From Balanoglossus misakiensis (Eukaryota > Hemichordata), in assembly GCA_040954595.2 (NCBI GenBank), contig CM082593.2, positions 3,348,001-3,412,000 on the forward strand: a stretch of 64,000 nt of DNA, given 5' to 3'. The notes under the pieces were generated by a model, which was given only the letters and a program-made list of their open reading frames with translations, was not told where the DNA came from and searched no databases. The translations under genes and the position numbers were made by a program. Shown piece after piece: positions 39,101 through 51,170 of the stretch (the first letter of the stretch is position 1; the number at the start of each line of letters is the position of its first letter).

Positions 39101-41943
39101 GGATCGGACCGCTTGCATTAGTCGCCTTGGTAAGTTGAGAAGTATTCTAATTTCTTTTCTACAAAAATGTCTGTGAATATTACCATTGCATCGTAATAAC
39201 AGAATCCTGAATTTTTCCCCTAATCCATAATTTACATCCTCTTTTCTGCTTAGATTATGTTGATTCAGTTGGCATGTTTCCGAGAAATCATTAACATCGG
39301 TTACGCAGTGTACAAGTCGCAAGATCTGCCCTGGTTTCGAACTCTCAGCTGGTACTTCCTTCTGTGTGCCAACTACTTCTTCTACGGAGAGAGTATAAGA
39401 GACTATTTTGGTATGTTGCTGCACAAAGAACTTGTAAGTATCATTTGTGGATAGTTCCGAGGCTAAGGAAAGTTTGGAAGTTCATGGAAAGACTGACTAT
39501 CTAATTCTGTGGAAACACTAAAATGAAACTGCATAGTTGAACAAATTGGGTCAAGTGACCATGAAATGCTGATAACACACAGATTACCAAGTAACAGATC
39601 AATTAATCAGTCAACCAACCAATCAATCCATCGATCAATCAGAGTTAATCAGTCATTTTGCAACAATGACAAAAGGGACTACACAAAGACAGTGACAAAA
39701 AAAAAAAAAAAAAAATATATATGGATATAGACTTATCAGCTTGACAACTAAATATCTGTCTTTTGTTTCTAGGAATTTCTACAGCCGATCGCCGACTATC
39801 ATCGTTTCATTTCATTCACATTGTACATCATTGGATTCTGTTGCTTTGTGCTATCACTGGTGAAGCAGCATTATCTCGTGCAGTTTACTCTGGTGAGTAA
39901 AATAAAGCTAAGTTCACCCCCAGTACCCTCTATTTAGGTCCAACTATACCATAGAAAACAATAGGTTTGGACCAAACCATGGTTGTGAAAGGGTTAATTC
40001 ACCCACTTTTTAAAACAATCTGGGGCCTTTGATACCACAATCTCACAAAGATTTTAACTTATTTTTTTAAAATCAGCTTTGCTTGTTACATAATCTGAAC
40101 ATAGTGTCCCCTTTGGGTCCAGGGGTCACAGATGGGTTCAAAGATCAAAGGGGAACATAGACCTTTTTTTCAGTCAATCACTAAGAGATTAGTAGCCATG
40201 GTAACTGTTTCCTTACAGCACTAGCAAGGACTGTCCGTGTGTCAGCAATTGTATATAGCGCCCTCCAGGGTTGAAATTGTAAAAAAATATAAATTCCATC
40301 TCATGCTAATTTGATTTTCTCGTTTCAGTTTGGCTGGACCCATGTCACCTTGCTGATAGTTGTAACACAGTCTCATCTTCTAGTGCAGTGTGTATTTCAA
40401 GGACTCATCTGGTTTCTGCTGTCTACTTCAATGATCATCTGTAATGACATCATGGCCTACATATTCGGTGAGTCACATTTTGACGATAAATGTTGTGTAT
40501 TGTAGTTTTACATGCACTGTTGTCTCACTCAAAAAAATATTAAAACACTGATCATCGTTTTCATATTATTTTCCTCTTTACAGGATTTTTCTTTGGAAGG
40601 ACCTCCCTGATCAAGTTATCACCAAAGAAGACGTGGGAAGGTTTTATCGGCGCATTCTTCTCTACCCTTGTTTGGGGATTCTGTGTAAGTATAAGACTGT
40701 GCTTGTGCGGCAAGCTCAGTGCAATTTTGACATTTGAAACTATAAATTGGAGTTAAAAACTAGCACCGAATGTGCGGACCATTTATTATCTCTGATCGCA
40801 TTTTCCTGTTTGTTTTTTGTTCAACAGATTGCATATGTTCTGGCTCCATACAAGCATTTCACATGCCCTGCTGAGGTAAGAAAGCAAGATTTTTTGTCTT
40901 TGTCAGTTTAGTCAAATTTTGATCTTTCATAAAAATTTACTTGGTAACGCTACATATATGTTGGCCTGTACTGGGGCTACCCAGTAAGTAATGGTTTGGG
41001 TATGAACCCTGGCAGGACCTCAGACTTCTTGTGAGTTTTGTCAAAAGTGCGAACTTCTAAGATCTTGAATTTTTTCATTTCAGTACGACATTGAGGTTGG
41101 GCGCTTTACCATGGATTGTGTGCCGTCATCCACCTTTGAACTTCAAGAATACAAGCTCCCAATGGTTCTGCAAGGAATCTTGGCGTTGGTGCGTAGACCC
41201 TGCTCCTTATGTTGCATGTAGGCATAACATATAAAGAGAATTGTTGTCTGAAAAACAGGAATTCTCGTCAATTCTAATTTGCCATTTCTTCTTCTCCAGT
41301 TTGGAATCTACAAGAAGACAATGTGGCTGTATCCAATCCAGATTCACTCTTTCGCGTTGGCCAGCTTTGCGTCCCTCGTCAGCCCCTTTGGAGGATTCTT
41401 TGCCAGTGGGTTCAAAAGAGCTTTTAAAATAAAAGTAAGTCAACATAGACTATGGTATGAAGGATGAAAATATTGTTGATGCTATGAAAAATGAACGTGG
41501 CAGTTGTTTTTCAGATTTTGTGAGAAAATCGGCTAATAAAATTTGAATTTTTTTCTTCTTCAGGATTTTGGTGATGTCTTGCCAGGCCATGGTGGCATCA
41601 TGGACAGGTTTGATTGTCAGTACTTGATGGCATCTTTCCTCCACGTCTACCTAAGCAGCTTTATCAGGTAACCGTTTCCAGATTGGACAGACTTTCTATG
41701 TATTTTGAAACTTTGTGTGCCATGCACTATTAGGAAATGTTTGCCTAATATGAAAATTTAATTTCCATTTTCAAATTGAATCGAAATCTTTAAAAATAGA
41801 ATTTTCTGTGTCCTTCCCTCTCCAGGACGGCCAGCCCGGCGAAACTACTCCAGCAAGTTGTCGCCATGACACCAGAACAACAGCTGCACATCTTCGACAA
41901 GTTGAGAGATCATCTCATCAAGAAGGGGTTTCTCAATCTGTAG
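36119..41943 (+). CDS. CDS2: Phosphatidate cytidylyltransferase (CDP-diacylglycerol synthase, CDS1/2 type), complete
   Basis: Makes CDP-diacylglycerol from phosphatidate and CTP in the ER membrane, feeding phosphatidylinositol and related lipid synthesis. Twelve exons join in phase: 36119-36199, 38607-38728, 39033-39129, 39254-39433, 39773-39892, 40329-40467, 40584-40684, 40828-40875, 41084-41188, 41300-41434, 41564-41667, 41826-41943 (1350 nt, 449 aa; human CDS2 445). A charged cytosolic N-terminus (about 1-68) precedes several hydrophobic segments. Conserved blocks include [55 protein letters not shown] and the cytidylyltransferase signature at residues 367-391 ([11 protein letters not shown]...PGHGGIMDR) with its Asp390. 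The start is in good context (ACCATGG). Vertebrates have two paralogues, CDS1 and CDS2; this single gene probably stands for both, so the symbol is approximate. Confidence 0.96.
36200..38606 (+). other. CDS synthase intron 1 (2.4 kb)
   Basis: Large AT-rich first intron separating the 27-codon first exon from the rest. No exon, RNA gene or repeat family is recognisable, and the short open frames have no splice context. Confidence 0.6.
39913..39997 (+). repeat. Interspersed repeat, copy B (in a CDS synthase intron)
   Basis: About 85 bp running from TTCACCCCCAGTACCCTC to GTGAAAGGGTTAA. It aligns end to end with copy A at 45357-45450 in the same orientation. Its ends are partly complementary (TTCACC... 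and ...GTGAA), as in short hairpin or MITE-like elements. Confidence 0.6.
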
Positions 41944-44640
41944 ATCAGGGGCTGTACTCTGGAACATTGCAGCATACAGAGATAGGCAAGTTTCTGCATT
42001 TTTAGAGAAAAAAAAAGACAGATGAAAGATTGAAATTGTGATCATAAGACTAAATTTCCATGCAAGAACCGACGAGGTTCTTTAGTCTTTGTGTGTCTAA
42101 AAAATTTGGGGGAAAAAACTGTACAGAAAATGTCCAAATTTCCACACCATAAAAAAGGCAAATTAATATAGTGACTTTGTGCAATCTGTTTTTAATATTC
42201 CGACTTACCTCAAAAGACAACTAATTAAAATATTAGTCGACTGTCAGCTGTTATTTTCCACCAATCAGATCGTTATTTTGATTTTTATACTTTTGCATTT
42301 ATGTTTATGATGGCTGCTTTTCAAGATTCCATTAAGTTTATTAGTATCCCCATTTTGGAAATTATCTCTAGGTATAGGATAAAATCGGTTGCAGCAGATT
42401 TCAAACTCTTGTGGGTCTGGGAACATGTCTTGTTCTGAGAGTAGTTTTGTGTTGTCTGTCTGCGTACCTGAAATATTTCCTTTCCAGCATGATTGTACAG
42501 AATTCTGGTGCACTCCACTCTCCCCCCCCCCCTCCTTGCCACAGTAAAGTAGTCTTCCCCAGGTGGGTGGTCATATGACTGTTAGAATAAGGTCATGTGA
42601 AATTCTGTCATTGGTTCAAGAGGTCAAAGGTCATCATTTCTGACCATTTGATTTGCTAACTTCATCGGGATAGACAGAATTTAATTTTGGCTATTAAACA
42701 TTTCATTTCACTTGTAATATAGCCTTTTCAATGCAATCTGTCAATAGAGATGAAATATTTTAGTTTAAGAATATTTTTGATAGCTTTTTTTTTCCTTAAA
42801 TAGATTATTATTTCTAAATAACTTTGTTTCTCAAATTTTGTCTGTGATGAACTTCAGTGTGTATATTTTTTCAATTCTGTGGTGGGAACCACTAAGAAAG
42901 CTTGGAACTGATTGGATGGTTCTTGCACCAAACTACATGTACCAATAAGCAGCAGTGTTACATCTGGTGTTAGAGTGCCCCTGTGCTTTCCAGATCCATA
43001 GCCATGGGAGAGCACTGTTTGAATTGCAGATTTAACTTGTGTCAAATTGTGTAGAGGTCATGTCAAATGTGACATGTGCTAGCTTACCTTTGCAAGTATG
43101 TGATGCAATAATGTTCCAATCCATGACAAAGTCCGCACTGACCTGCTGGGCAGATAAGGGTGAGTGGGCTTTGTTAGTGGTACGAGGGGTGATGTCATTT
43201 CTGTAAATTATGCTTTCAAAAACCGCGATTAGATAAGTTCAGATGAAATACGAATTTTTATCAAACATTATTCATTAGTAAATTATTCTAACTGTGTAAC
43301 TTTGATATTTATCGTGTCAGACATAGCACCTTACAGACACCATTATTTGTTTTTACATTGGAATCAATGGAGTCCACTATGAATTTACTGGTCTTTTTTC
43401 AATGGTTCCTCACTATTGAACATTTTTTTTTCACCTTACTTGCTACTTGAAACTTTCATCGTATGTGATAATATTTAAGGAAACCTTGTGAGACAGTTTA
43501 ATATCGAAATTTAAACCTGTGGTAGCTATTTTTGTGGTTGGTTTTAGCGATTTCAATTATGAAAAAATATAGGAAAATTTTAGCTTTAAAATGGCATTGA
43601 TTTTAATTACAGTTTGTGATGAAAGTGTGTTAGGATACACAAAAGTTGTGTTTTGAATTCTCAAAAAGACCTTGGAGTGCATAATGAAAACTTTTTTTCG
43701 GACTGATGGGAATCAAGTTTCTGACCAGCTGATTCCAAAACAAGAGAATCACTGTTAGTAAATGTGAGGGCGCTCTCTAACCACCTTGTAGGTATGCGTC
43801 ATGAAACCAACCAAACTTTGATTTGTGTAAAATATAACTAGATAAACTTGTGAGATTGTAAATACTAGTTTTAATAACTTTTCTGAACATAACCCACGAA
43901 TGATAAAAAGCTGCATGCTGTATTTTATCGCAGAGATCGTGCAATATAACTTTGTGGTAGGCAGAGAAACAGAAACTGTAAACAATGTTACTTTTTCACT
44001 GGAATTCATTTTTACGGATGTCAGAAATCTAGAGTGTCACCATGACTTTGTTTTATTATCTAAGTTTGTTAAAATTCCATGTGAAAATAAGAATTCAACA
44101 GTAAATAATTATCTATCTAATTTTGCATTAATAGAAAAACCCCAGAGTACATTGATTGTAATTTAACAAGCGTGCACTATATCCGCACTTCGATAGATTT
44201 CATATAATTTACTCAACTTCTGTGAAAAATCTGATATTTATTGATTTTCTGATATATTTGTGTCACTATATATAACACATAACGGTTACATAAATCTCAG
44301 TAGTGGTTATAGGGATGTGATTGTTTCCAAAAGTCATATTTTTCAAGAGTTTCCATGTCATGATGATAATAATCTCAGTAGTTTTAGAAATAATCCCATT
44401 AAAACATCTGTAATTTAGTTAACTCTTCTCCTACTCTTTGTCAAATTAAATATTTCCTATTTATTGTTTGAAATTTCAACCTTCTCTACTCCGATAATTA
44501 TAAAAATAATCACATTTTCAATTCATTTAATAATTGTGTATTATAAAACTTGTTCGGTAGGTTGATTTGTATATTTTGTTCAGAATAGACATTAAAGATT
44601 AGTGATCATTTAGTCTAACAGTGTGTGTAGGAGTTTTATT
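41944..44640 (+). other. Probable long 3' UTR and 3' flank of the CDS synthase gene
   Basis: No gene is seen. The first plausible end signal is ATTAAA at 44591-44596, followed about 30 nt later by a GT-rich stretch (GTGTGTGTAGG); this would give a 3' UTR of about 2.7 kb. A perfect DR1 motif (AGGTCAAAGGTCA) is at 42621-42633. The extent of the UTR is inference. Confidence 0.4.
44591..44596 (+). terminator. Candidate CDS synthase polyadenylation signal (ATTAAA)
   Basis: Variant hexamer followed by a GU-rich downstream element near 44621-44632. It faces the convergent mucin-like gene, whose own signals start about 300 bp farther on. Confidence 0.35.
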
Positions 44641-44892
44641 TTTATTTTTTTGCTAATAATTTACTTTATTTTGCTAAAAAGGCAGCATTAATTTGTTGTT
44701 GTCTTTTATGGCATTCTTGTAGTGACGTAGACATGGACGTTTGGAAGTCTGAAGTTTTTAACTAAGGCCAAAAAGGGCCTCAAACATACTGATAGGCCAA
44801 TTTCATGACCTGCACTTGACCTTACATGCTGACCTAGGGTCAAACAATCGAGAAACAACACCATCAGAAATTGAAACATTACAAATGTCATT

Positions 44893-44913
44893 TTTATTTT
44901 ACTGGGTTTTATT
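44893..44913 (-). terminator. Polyadenylation signals of the mucin-like gene
   Basis: Two minus-strand AATAAA hexamers, 44908-44913 and 44893-44898, about 1.06 kb after the stop codon. I saw no canonical hexamer closer to the stop, so a 1.1-kb 3' UTR is likely. Confidence 0.5.
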
Positions 44914-45356
44914 TATCAAACCATTATGATAATCTTCTGTCCCTTGTACAAATTTTGACGACTGTCAACCGAAGGTCGACATGTCACTGGAATGATTGAC
45001 TGAATATGTACACCATATTTTAAATCATTTTTTACTTAAATTCACATCAGTGAAATCAAAACATTGTAGAAAAAATACAACCACATAATCATTAACAGTT
45101 TCAACTTTTCAACAAATGATTAAGACACGACTACTTACATATACTGTAAAACACTCAAACTTTTGTAAATTTCCTGATTATGTGAAAATCACATTGAAGC
45201 AGCAAAAAACAAGAAAAAAACGTTTCAAGGCTGTTTAAAGCAACATTAACAGTGCTATTAATATAATGCACTGCCCTTATCCCTGGAAACCAAGCAATGG
45301 TCTACCCAGGACAAAAAAGTCAAAGTCAACTGCTTTATGAAACCCCCATCACTGAC

Positions 45357-45450
45357 TTTAACCCTTTCACCCCCAATTTCCCTGTAGAGAGACCCAGCAT
45401 TGCCACTGAATCAATGGACTTGACCTAAACTATAGTGTTGAAAGGGTTAA
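45357..45450 (+). repeat. Interspersed repeat, copy A (with terminal inverted ends)
   Basis: It starts TTTAACCCTTTCACCCCC and ends GTTGAAAGGGTTAA, so the ends are inverted repeats of about 13 nt. The interior matches copy B (39913-39997) with substitutions and small gaps. It lies in the 3' UTR of the mucin-like gene. Probably a short non-autonomous element. Confidence 0.6.
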
Positions 45451-45973
45451 AGCCATTTCATGTATTAATGTTTCAATATTTAGCACATTGTTAGTATTTC
45501 ACCTTTCATTGTCAAGGTTAAGTTAATCAAAAACGTATTGCCTTTCTCCCACAACTTGAAATAGCATAGCTGCCGAACAATAAATAGTTGAGATTTTAGT
45601 CCAAAATTGTTAACGTAATCGTAGAGATGTTTGTGGTGAATATTAGCTTTTTTTTGCCTTCTGTATGTGATTGAGTAAACTATGAGAGAAAGTTTAAGAT
45701 TTTGATTTCCGAGGTGCATGTACCGTAAAACAGGTTCAAGAAAGCAAAGGTGACAAAGATGGGACAGTAAAACAAACTGCAGGCAAATGGTCTCCGGCAC
45801 AAATGCTGGGAATCGTCGTCGCCCCTTTTCCTGGATTGTATGAGCGTGCACAGGGAAAGACAGTGCGGCCGGGAATCCAACACCCCATCATTGCAAAGTG
45901 TCCCCTTAAAATGGCAAGTTCATGTCACCCATTGGCGACTAATCCCACTGAAAGAGAGAGAAACGTGACTCTG

Positions 45974-48900
45974 TTATGGATATGTCTCTACACCACCACC
46001 ATCCTGCAAAGAGAAAAAAGACGTGTCTTCATCTTAGGGGACTAGGGATTCACAAATTTATACCAAGAAAATAATTGACTGGACACGCATGTCAAGAAGA
46101 CATAACTAGCAACATTGAAGTTTCAACCGATACTTATTTATGATGAGACAGATAAATCAGTACTTACGTTGGAGTCATAAACTGGATTTTTAAGAGAAAA
46201 TTTGGACCAGGAACCATAATCCTCTTCTCTGAGACGACCATAGCTATCCTGTTGCCTGTAATATGACCAAAATAATTTGAGCTTTCAAACGATCATTAAC
46301 AAGATCATTGTTCCTTCAGGGTCTATGATAAGAATGACAAACGTCATTGTTACTTTTTCCTAATATTATCTAGCTTTACTTTACCTCTTTCGTCTGTAAA
46401 CGATGCATGCTCCAACCGCCACCCCGACCACTATCAGAACCACTACAACAACAGCAATGATCACACTGGTTGGTAGTCCGCCAGCACCACCGCTGGTGGC
46501 GTTTTCCTCCGTCGTTGATGTAGTAGCTTCCGAGGAATTCCTTGTTATGCTGCTCGTCACGGATGTGGATGATTTTCCTGCCGTCGGCGTCGGTCCGGTG
46601 CTTGAAGACTTTGTCGTCGATGCCACGGTCGAATATATTGGTGTCGGTGTTACGCTCGAAGATTTTGGTGTCGGTGTTTCGCTAGAAACTTTTGGTGTCG
46701 GTGTTGCGGTCGGTAACTTTTTCGTCGATGCTGCGGTCGAAGATTTAGTCGTCGGTGCCTTGCTCGGAGACTTTGACGGTGGCAGTGTTACGCTCGCAGA
46801 CTTCGTTGGCGTCTCCGCTGTACCTGTCGTCGTCGCTGGTTGATTTGCAGCCGTGGTTTGTTCACTTTCAGTAGTCGCGACATCAGTAGCGTTAGTTGAA
46901 ATTTGGGTTGTATTCATCATGTCGGTTGTTGCCATGGTTGTTGCTAAGGTCGACTGGATGGTCGAGGGACTCGGTGCGTTGGTTGTGCTTTCCGACGTGG
47001 CTGTCGGTCCAGCTGCAGTCGTCTTCGGAGCGGCCTTAGTTGCAGTCGTTGGCGCACCTGCTTCGGTTGTCTCTGCTTTGGCTGTTGTTGCCATGGCATT
47101 TGTCGTCTGACTTTCAGACGTGGCAGATTCGGTTGTTTGCTGTGGTGTAGTCGGTTCGACGGTACTGGCCTCGTCCGTCGTGGCGTTCTCAGTGGTTTCG
47201 GCGGTCGTGGCGTTATCTAACGGGGCTGTTGTCAGAGTTTCTGTTGTCGACGAATTAGTTGCGGGTTCTGATGATGAAGTCGTGTTTGGTGACGGTGATA
47301 GTTCTTGGCCACCGGGGCGCGTCGGAGTTTTGGCTGTTGAAACATTTTTTGGCGTTGGCGTGGGGCTTGGCTCACCTGCAGCTGTTGAGGTAAAAATATC
47401 AAAATGTAGGCTATATACAAACAGTGGTTTTCTTTAAGTTCATATTGGCTACCTGTTGTCACCCCTCCGCTGTTCTCTAGAGAGCGTTTATCAAAGGTCC
47501 TCCACCAGTGCCGCCCTATTGGCCTTGGCCAATCGGGCAGTTTCATTGGATGCGACATTCAGGGCGCTTCGTGAAATAAAGCAAATATTGAGCCTACGTT
47601 AAAATACGTGTTAGGAAACCACTGTCACTGATTGTTGGGAACTACAGAAACATATTCAGAATATTTGTATTTTTCACATATTTTCAGTCTGCAGTCTTCG
47701 CTTGGTATTACCTTGTCACGTTTTTTAACATAACATGCTTCTGTTTCCTGATTTCCCCCGAAGGTGCCCCGGCACAGCCGATTATGAAATTTCCGCGTGG
47801 CTCGATTACAAGTACATGTAAGTAGTTTGCATTTCGAGGTAACCCTTATCCAAACATAACATGATTTGCGGACATCCTGGATATTCTGCTATGCATACTT
47901 TGGTATTGTCCCTACCCCCATTTCGACAGTCTGCAGCAGCGAGGGCAGGGGACCAGATATGACGTGGTACTTGTTAGTTCGCGCGATTCAGGGGCGCACC
48001 CAGCCCAACCGACCTTTGATTTTGCCTACGACTTTTGACCTTCTTTTGCCGTGCTTCTTCGTATTTATTCGCGTTTGTATAGATTGTTTTGTTCCGCATT
48101 TTTATTGTTTTGACCTTTGCTTCTGAACACTGCACACGTGCAAATCATCCGTCGCACTGAGACATTCAAATTTTTGCGTTTTGGTCGACGTTGAATAGAA
48201 ACATGCATTGCGATATTAACGGTTTATCAACGTGGCCTACTTACAATGAAGACCCTCCCACTTTCGTTTTCGTGTCAGTGATAGCCTCGTTGTTTAAACG
48301 ATGTTCTTCCCCAAACCATAAATTAAAACGCGTTGTCAAATGCAGCGTTAGATATGACTCACGCTTCCTTCGCATTTTCCAGCATAGGGAACTCATAAAC
48401 TCATTTCGAGGATTTTGTCTCGTTTATTCTCGGCTGTGTCTGTCATTGGTTTTTCATGGGTGTATCTCAAAGCAATGTTATGTATTAGTCTTGGATTTGT
48501 TTTATATTTGATCACCACAAAACTCGATATTGTATATTATAAAAACGTAGACTTTGACATGTCTGTATAGAAAACGATTGAACCGATGATTATGATGAAA
48601 ATCCTTTATCGATCGCACAGTTTCCTGGAAATCGTCCGCTCGGTGACGTCATTCATGTCGACGTAATACCCACGGCGGTATAGTAATTTCGCATTTATTT
48701 CCCAAGAGTGCTTGTGGCTTCTTCGGTATATTGAAACGTTCTAATGGACGCTATTGATATCTTTCGTTCAGTGTCTGTCATTGTCAGTGACTATGTTTGT
48801 CGTGTATACAAGCCCCCGTCAGATCAGCTGGCTGTCTTGTGACCCGAACGAGTAGGCGTTCGAATCATGTTTCGCAACGTCAACGTGGGAAGACGTCCCA

Positions 48901-49872
48901 TTTACAGTCTTCCAGAAACAGACATAAAAGCGTATATATATCCTGCCCTGTTTTGAACTATCAGCTGATATTTAATATCTAACTATTTCTCAAGAATTCA
49001 CTAAAATGATATGGTCATATCACTCGAGATAATTAAATTGCGTGCGTGTCTCGGTACAGCCACTTTGGTTAATATTTACCAAGACCGGGAACACACATAT
49101 ATAACGTCGTTATTAAAATTAAGCTTCCGGTCGAGATTTTTTGGACAACAGTCAGGCCTAGACATATATCACGGTTGCTACCGGTCCGACCCGCGTTACG
49201 TAACACTTAACGTGGTGACTCAGGAACTCGTGTTATGCAACTTTTTACCGGTAAAACAAAACACGCCCACCCCGACTGTGGTTACACCGGCCCACCGTGG
49301 TCGTTTTTGGCCGATATTTAACTTACCCGAAACAATGGTGTTTGGTGTGTACACAGCTGTTTTGGTACACGCTGTATTCTCGTGAAGAAGTTGTAAATTC
49401 ATCGTAAACTGTCGAGGAGTTTCATATTAACAGTAGTGTACGTTTCCGAAATTAACATACAATGAAATCGGATTATACGGTACGGGAAACGGAAGAAGCC
49501 GCCGCAGTGAAATGAACACAAGAAGTAATATTCACACGTTTCATTTATAGGAAAGATCAGACTTATTGTAGAGTCATACCCGCCAAGTGGGTTCTAGCAT
49601 GGAGGTACTAGTACCTCCATGGTTCTAGCCACGAATTAGGTCACGTAATCAGTGTGTTTTGAAGGTTTGAGATCACGCATTTCGGACTGACGCAGAAGAA
49701 AGGCGCCTGGTACATGTACGTGCATTGACACGGAATCACTTGACCAGTGGTGGCTGGATAGGTGGGCACTGGCGGGTACGGTCGGGTCAGTTGACTTACC
49801 TGTTGTTGAGCAAGAAACAAGGAGGACGAAACACGCGATCAGTCGCGCGGTTTTCCTCACAGTCGGAGCCAT
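45974..49872 (-). CDS. Mucin-like single-pass membrane protein with NPVY tail
   Basis: I recognise no named orthologue. Four exons join in phase: 49800-49872, 46385-47381, 46168-46255, 45974-46003 (1188 nt, 395 aa). Exon 1 encodes a signal peptide (RLIACFVLLVSCSTTG). The big exon encodes about 300 residues of Thr/Ser/Pro/Ala-rich sequence with imperfect TPTPK-SS repeats and several N-glycosylation sites, an expected heavily O-glycosylated stalk. A membrane helix follows (about 330-352, IIAVVVVVLIVVGVAVG) with basic YRRKR. The short tail, spread over two small exons, carries KNPVYDSN (NPxY, residues 380-383) and ends GGGVETYP. That suggests PTB-adaptor binding or endocytosis, and possibly tyrosine phosphorylation. 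The big exon has two acceptors six bases apart (47381 or 47375), both in frame. The 2.4-kb first intron separates the signal peptide. The layout recalls sialomucins or PARM1-like proteins; that comparison is weak. Confidence 0.82.
47382..49799 (-). other. Intron 1 of the mucin-like gene (2.4 kb)
   Basis: Contains the palindrome element at 49590-49629, a perfect CRE (TGACGTCA, 48644-48651) and a tRNA B-box-like string near 48856. No exon is recognised. Confidence 0.6.
49590..49629. repeat. 24-bp perfect palindrome bounded by 9-bp direct repeats
   Basis: CATGGAGGTACT followed by AGTACCTCCATG (49598-49621) is a perfect palindrome. It is bounded by GGTTCTAGC at 49590-49598 and again at 49621-49629. 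The direct repeats look like a target-site duplication around a minimal palindromic insertion. Confidence 0.85.
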
Positions 49873-51160
49873 GTTGGCTTCCTTGTGTTGATGGATCGAA
49901 TTTCAGCGAACACCGGGAAATTGTAATTCAGCGACGCGTTTGCGGCTTTGTAGTCACCCGAGTGACTTGAAAGCTTATGTAAATCAGCTGGGTGACGTCA
50001 GCGTACCGGACTTGCCAGTGTGTGTCATCGCAGATTTCTAGGGTCATTCCGTGACATATTAGCATAGCAAGGTCGCGATGAGGCCACCACATTCTGAAAT
50101 CACCTGGCAACCTCAAGTGAGGAGAGCAAGAGCATTCATACCACATGTCATCGGGTTATCCTATGATGAATAATTTTGCTAGAGTGTTTAGAAATAGACG
50201 GTTGGGCATGTATAGGGAGGGGCCGGGGAGGGGGAGATCCCTGGTCAGTATTTTAATTTTATCCTAAACCTTGCAAGTAGCAACCGACACGGTGTGTCTT
50301 CTTGTCTGCTGGGCAGGGCAGTTTCCTCATTGTCAGTACGTACAATATGTACGGACCACATAAAAGATTGCGAAATTAATCAGCTTGGCATCTGTTCTTT
50401 GCACTTTCTGTCATTCACCATTCTCTTCATGCTTCGTTGGCACTTGGCAGGAAGAGCAGATTGCCTTTTACATTCGTCATTTTGTTACAGCGCCGCTTAA
50501 GTCAGTATTTGTCAAGCCAAGCAAAAATCTTCAGGTAGTTTGCAGCCTGCACACGAGGGCGCTCTCTGACCATATCAATGCATGCCTCATCCGAATCTCT
50601 CGAATCAAAGTACGTGTATCTAAAACATGAATCATACTATTATGTACCTCCATTTTCTTATAAAATACTTGTCAATGTCAAACTGATATATATATATACC
50701 AACTATAATTAAGTACATTTATGGTGTCGTATGGCTACGGACCCGCAGAAATCCTTCCAGTTGCCGTAACCCTAGAAAAAATCCAATTTGGACACGCCAT
50801 GATTTTTAGTTCGCGATCAGCTTTCACAAATGACCACTCGCGGTATTAAGTGTAGCATTTTATGCCATCTCACGTTCAAATGGGAATTTTCCATTTGCGA
50901 TGCACTCTCGGTAAGTGCGTCTCCATCTGTAACTAACCGTGACGCGTCGGAGTTGATATTACCCGAGATAACGGGGTTCGGTTTTCACCGGAAAATGGTC
51001 TGCCCCTTTTACGGACGCCATAGCTCGTGGCAATTCATTGAAAAGGGCACGAAACGAAACACTGCGACCCCCTGCATACCATTCAAATTGACAGTGACAC
51101 ATGACACTGTCAGAAATTCTCGTTGACCGCATTCGTCAAAATCGACAAACAAGTTGGAGA
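49873..51160. promoter_or_regulatory. Upstream region of the mucin-like gene and 3' flank of the sulfotransferase
   Basis: A perfect CRE (TGACGTCA, 49993-50000) lies about 120 bp upstream of the mucin-like ATG. I see no TATA box and no other gene. The short frames around 50294-51126 have no coding support. Confidence 0.45.
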
Positions 51161-51170
51161 TTTATTTATT
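51161..51170 (-). terminator. Overlapping AATAAATAAA polyadenylation signals of the sulfotransferase
   Basis: Two overlapping AATAAA hexamers on the minus strand, about 360 nt after the sulfotransferase stop codon. Confidence 0.65.

Noticed and set aside
42621-42633. Perfect DR1 nuclear-receptor element (AGGTCAAAGGTCA)
   Set aside because: It sits in a 3' UTR and similar strings recur in the window; no evidence that it is a functional site.
46403-47437. Val-rich plus-strand frames opposite the mucin exon
   Set aside because: Mirror images of Thr/Ala codons in the real minus-strand exon, which has a signal peptide, a membrane helix and in-phase splice sites.
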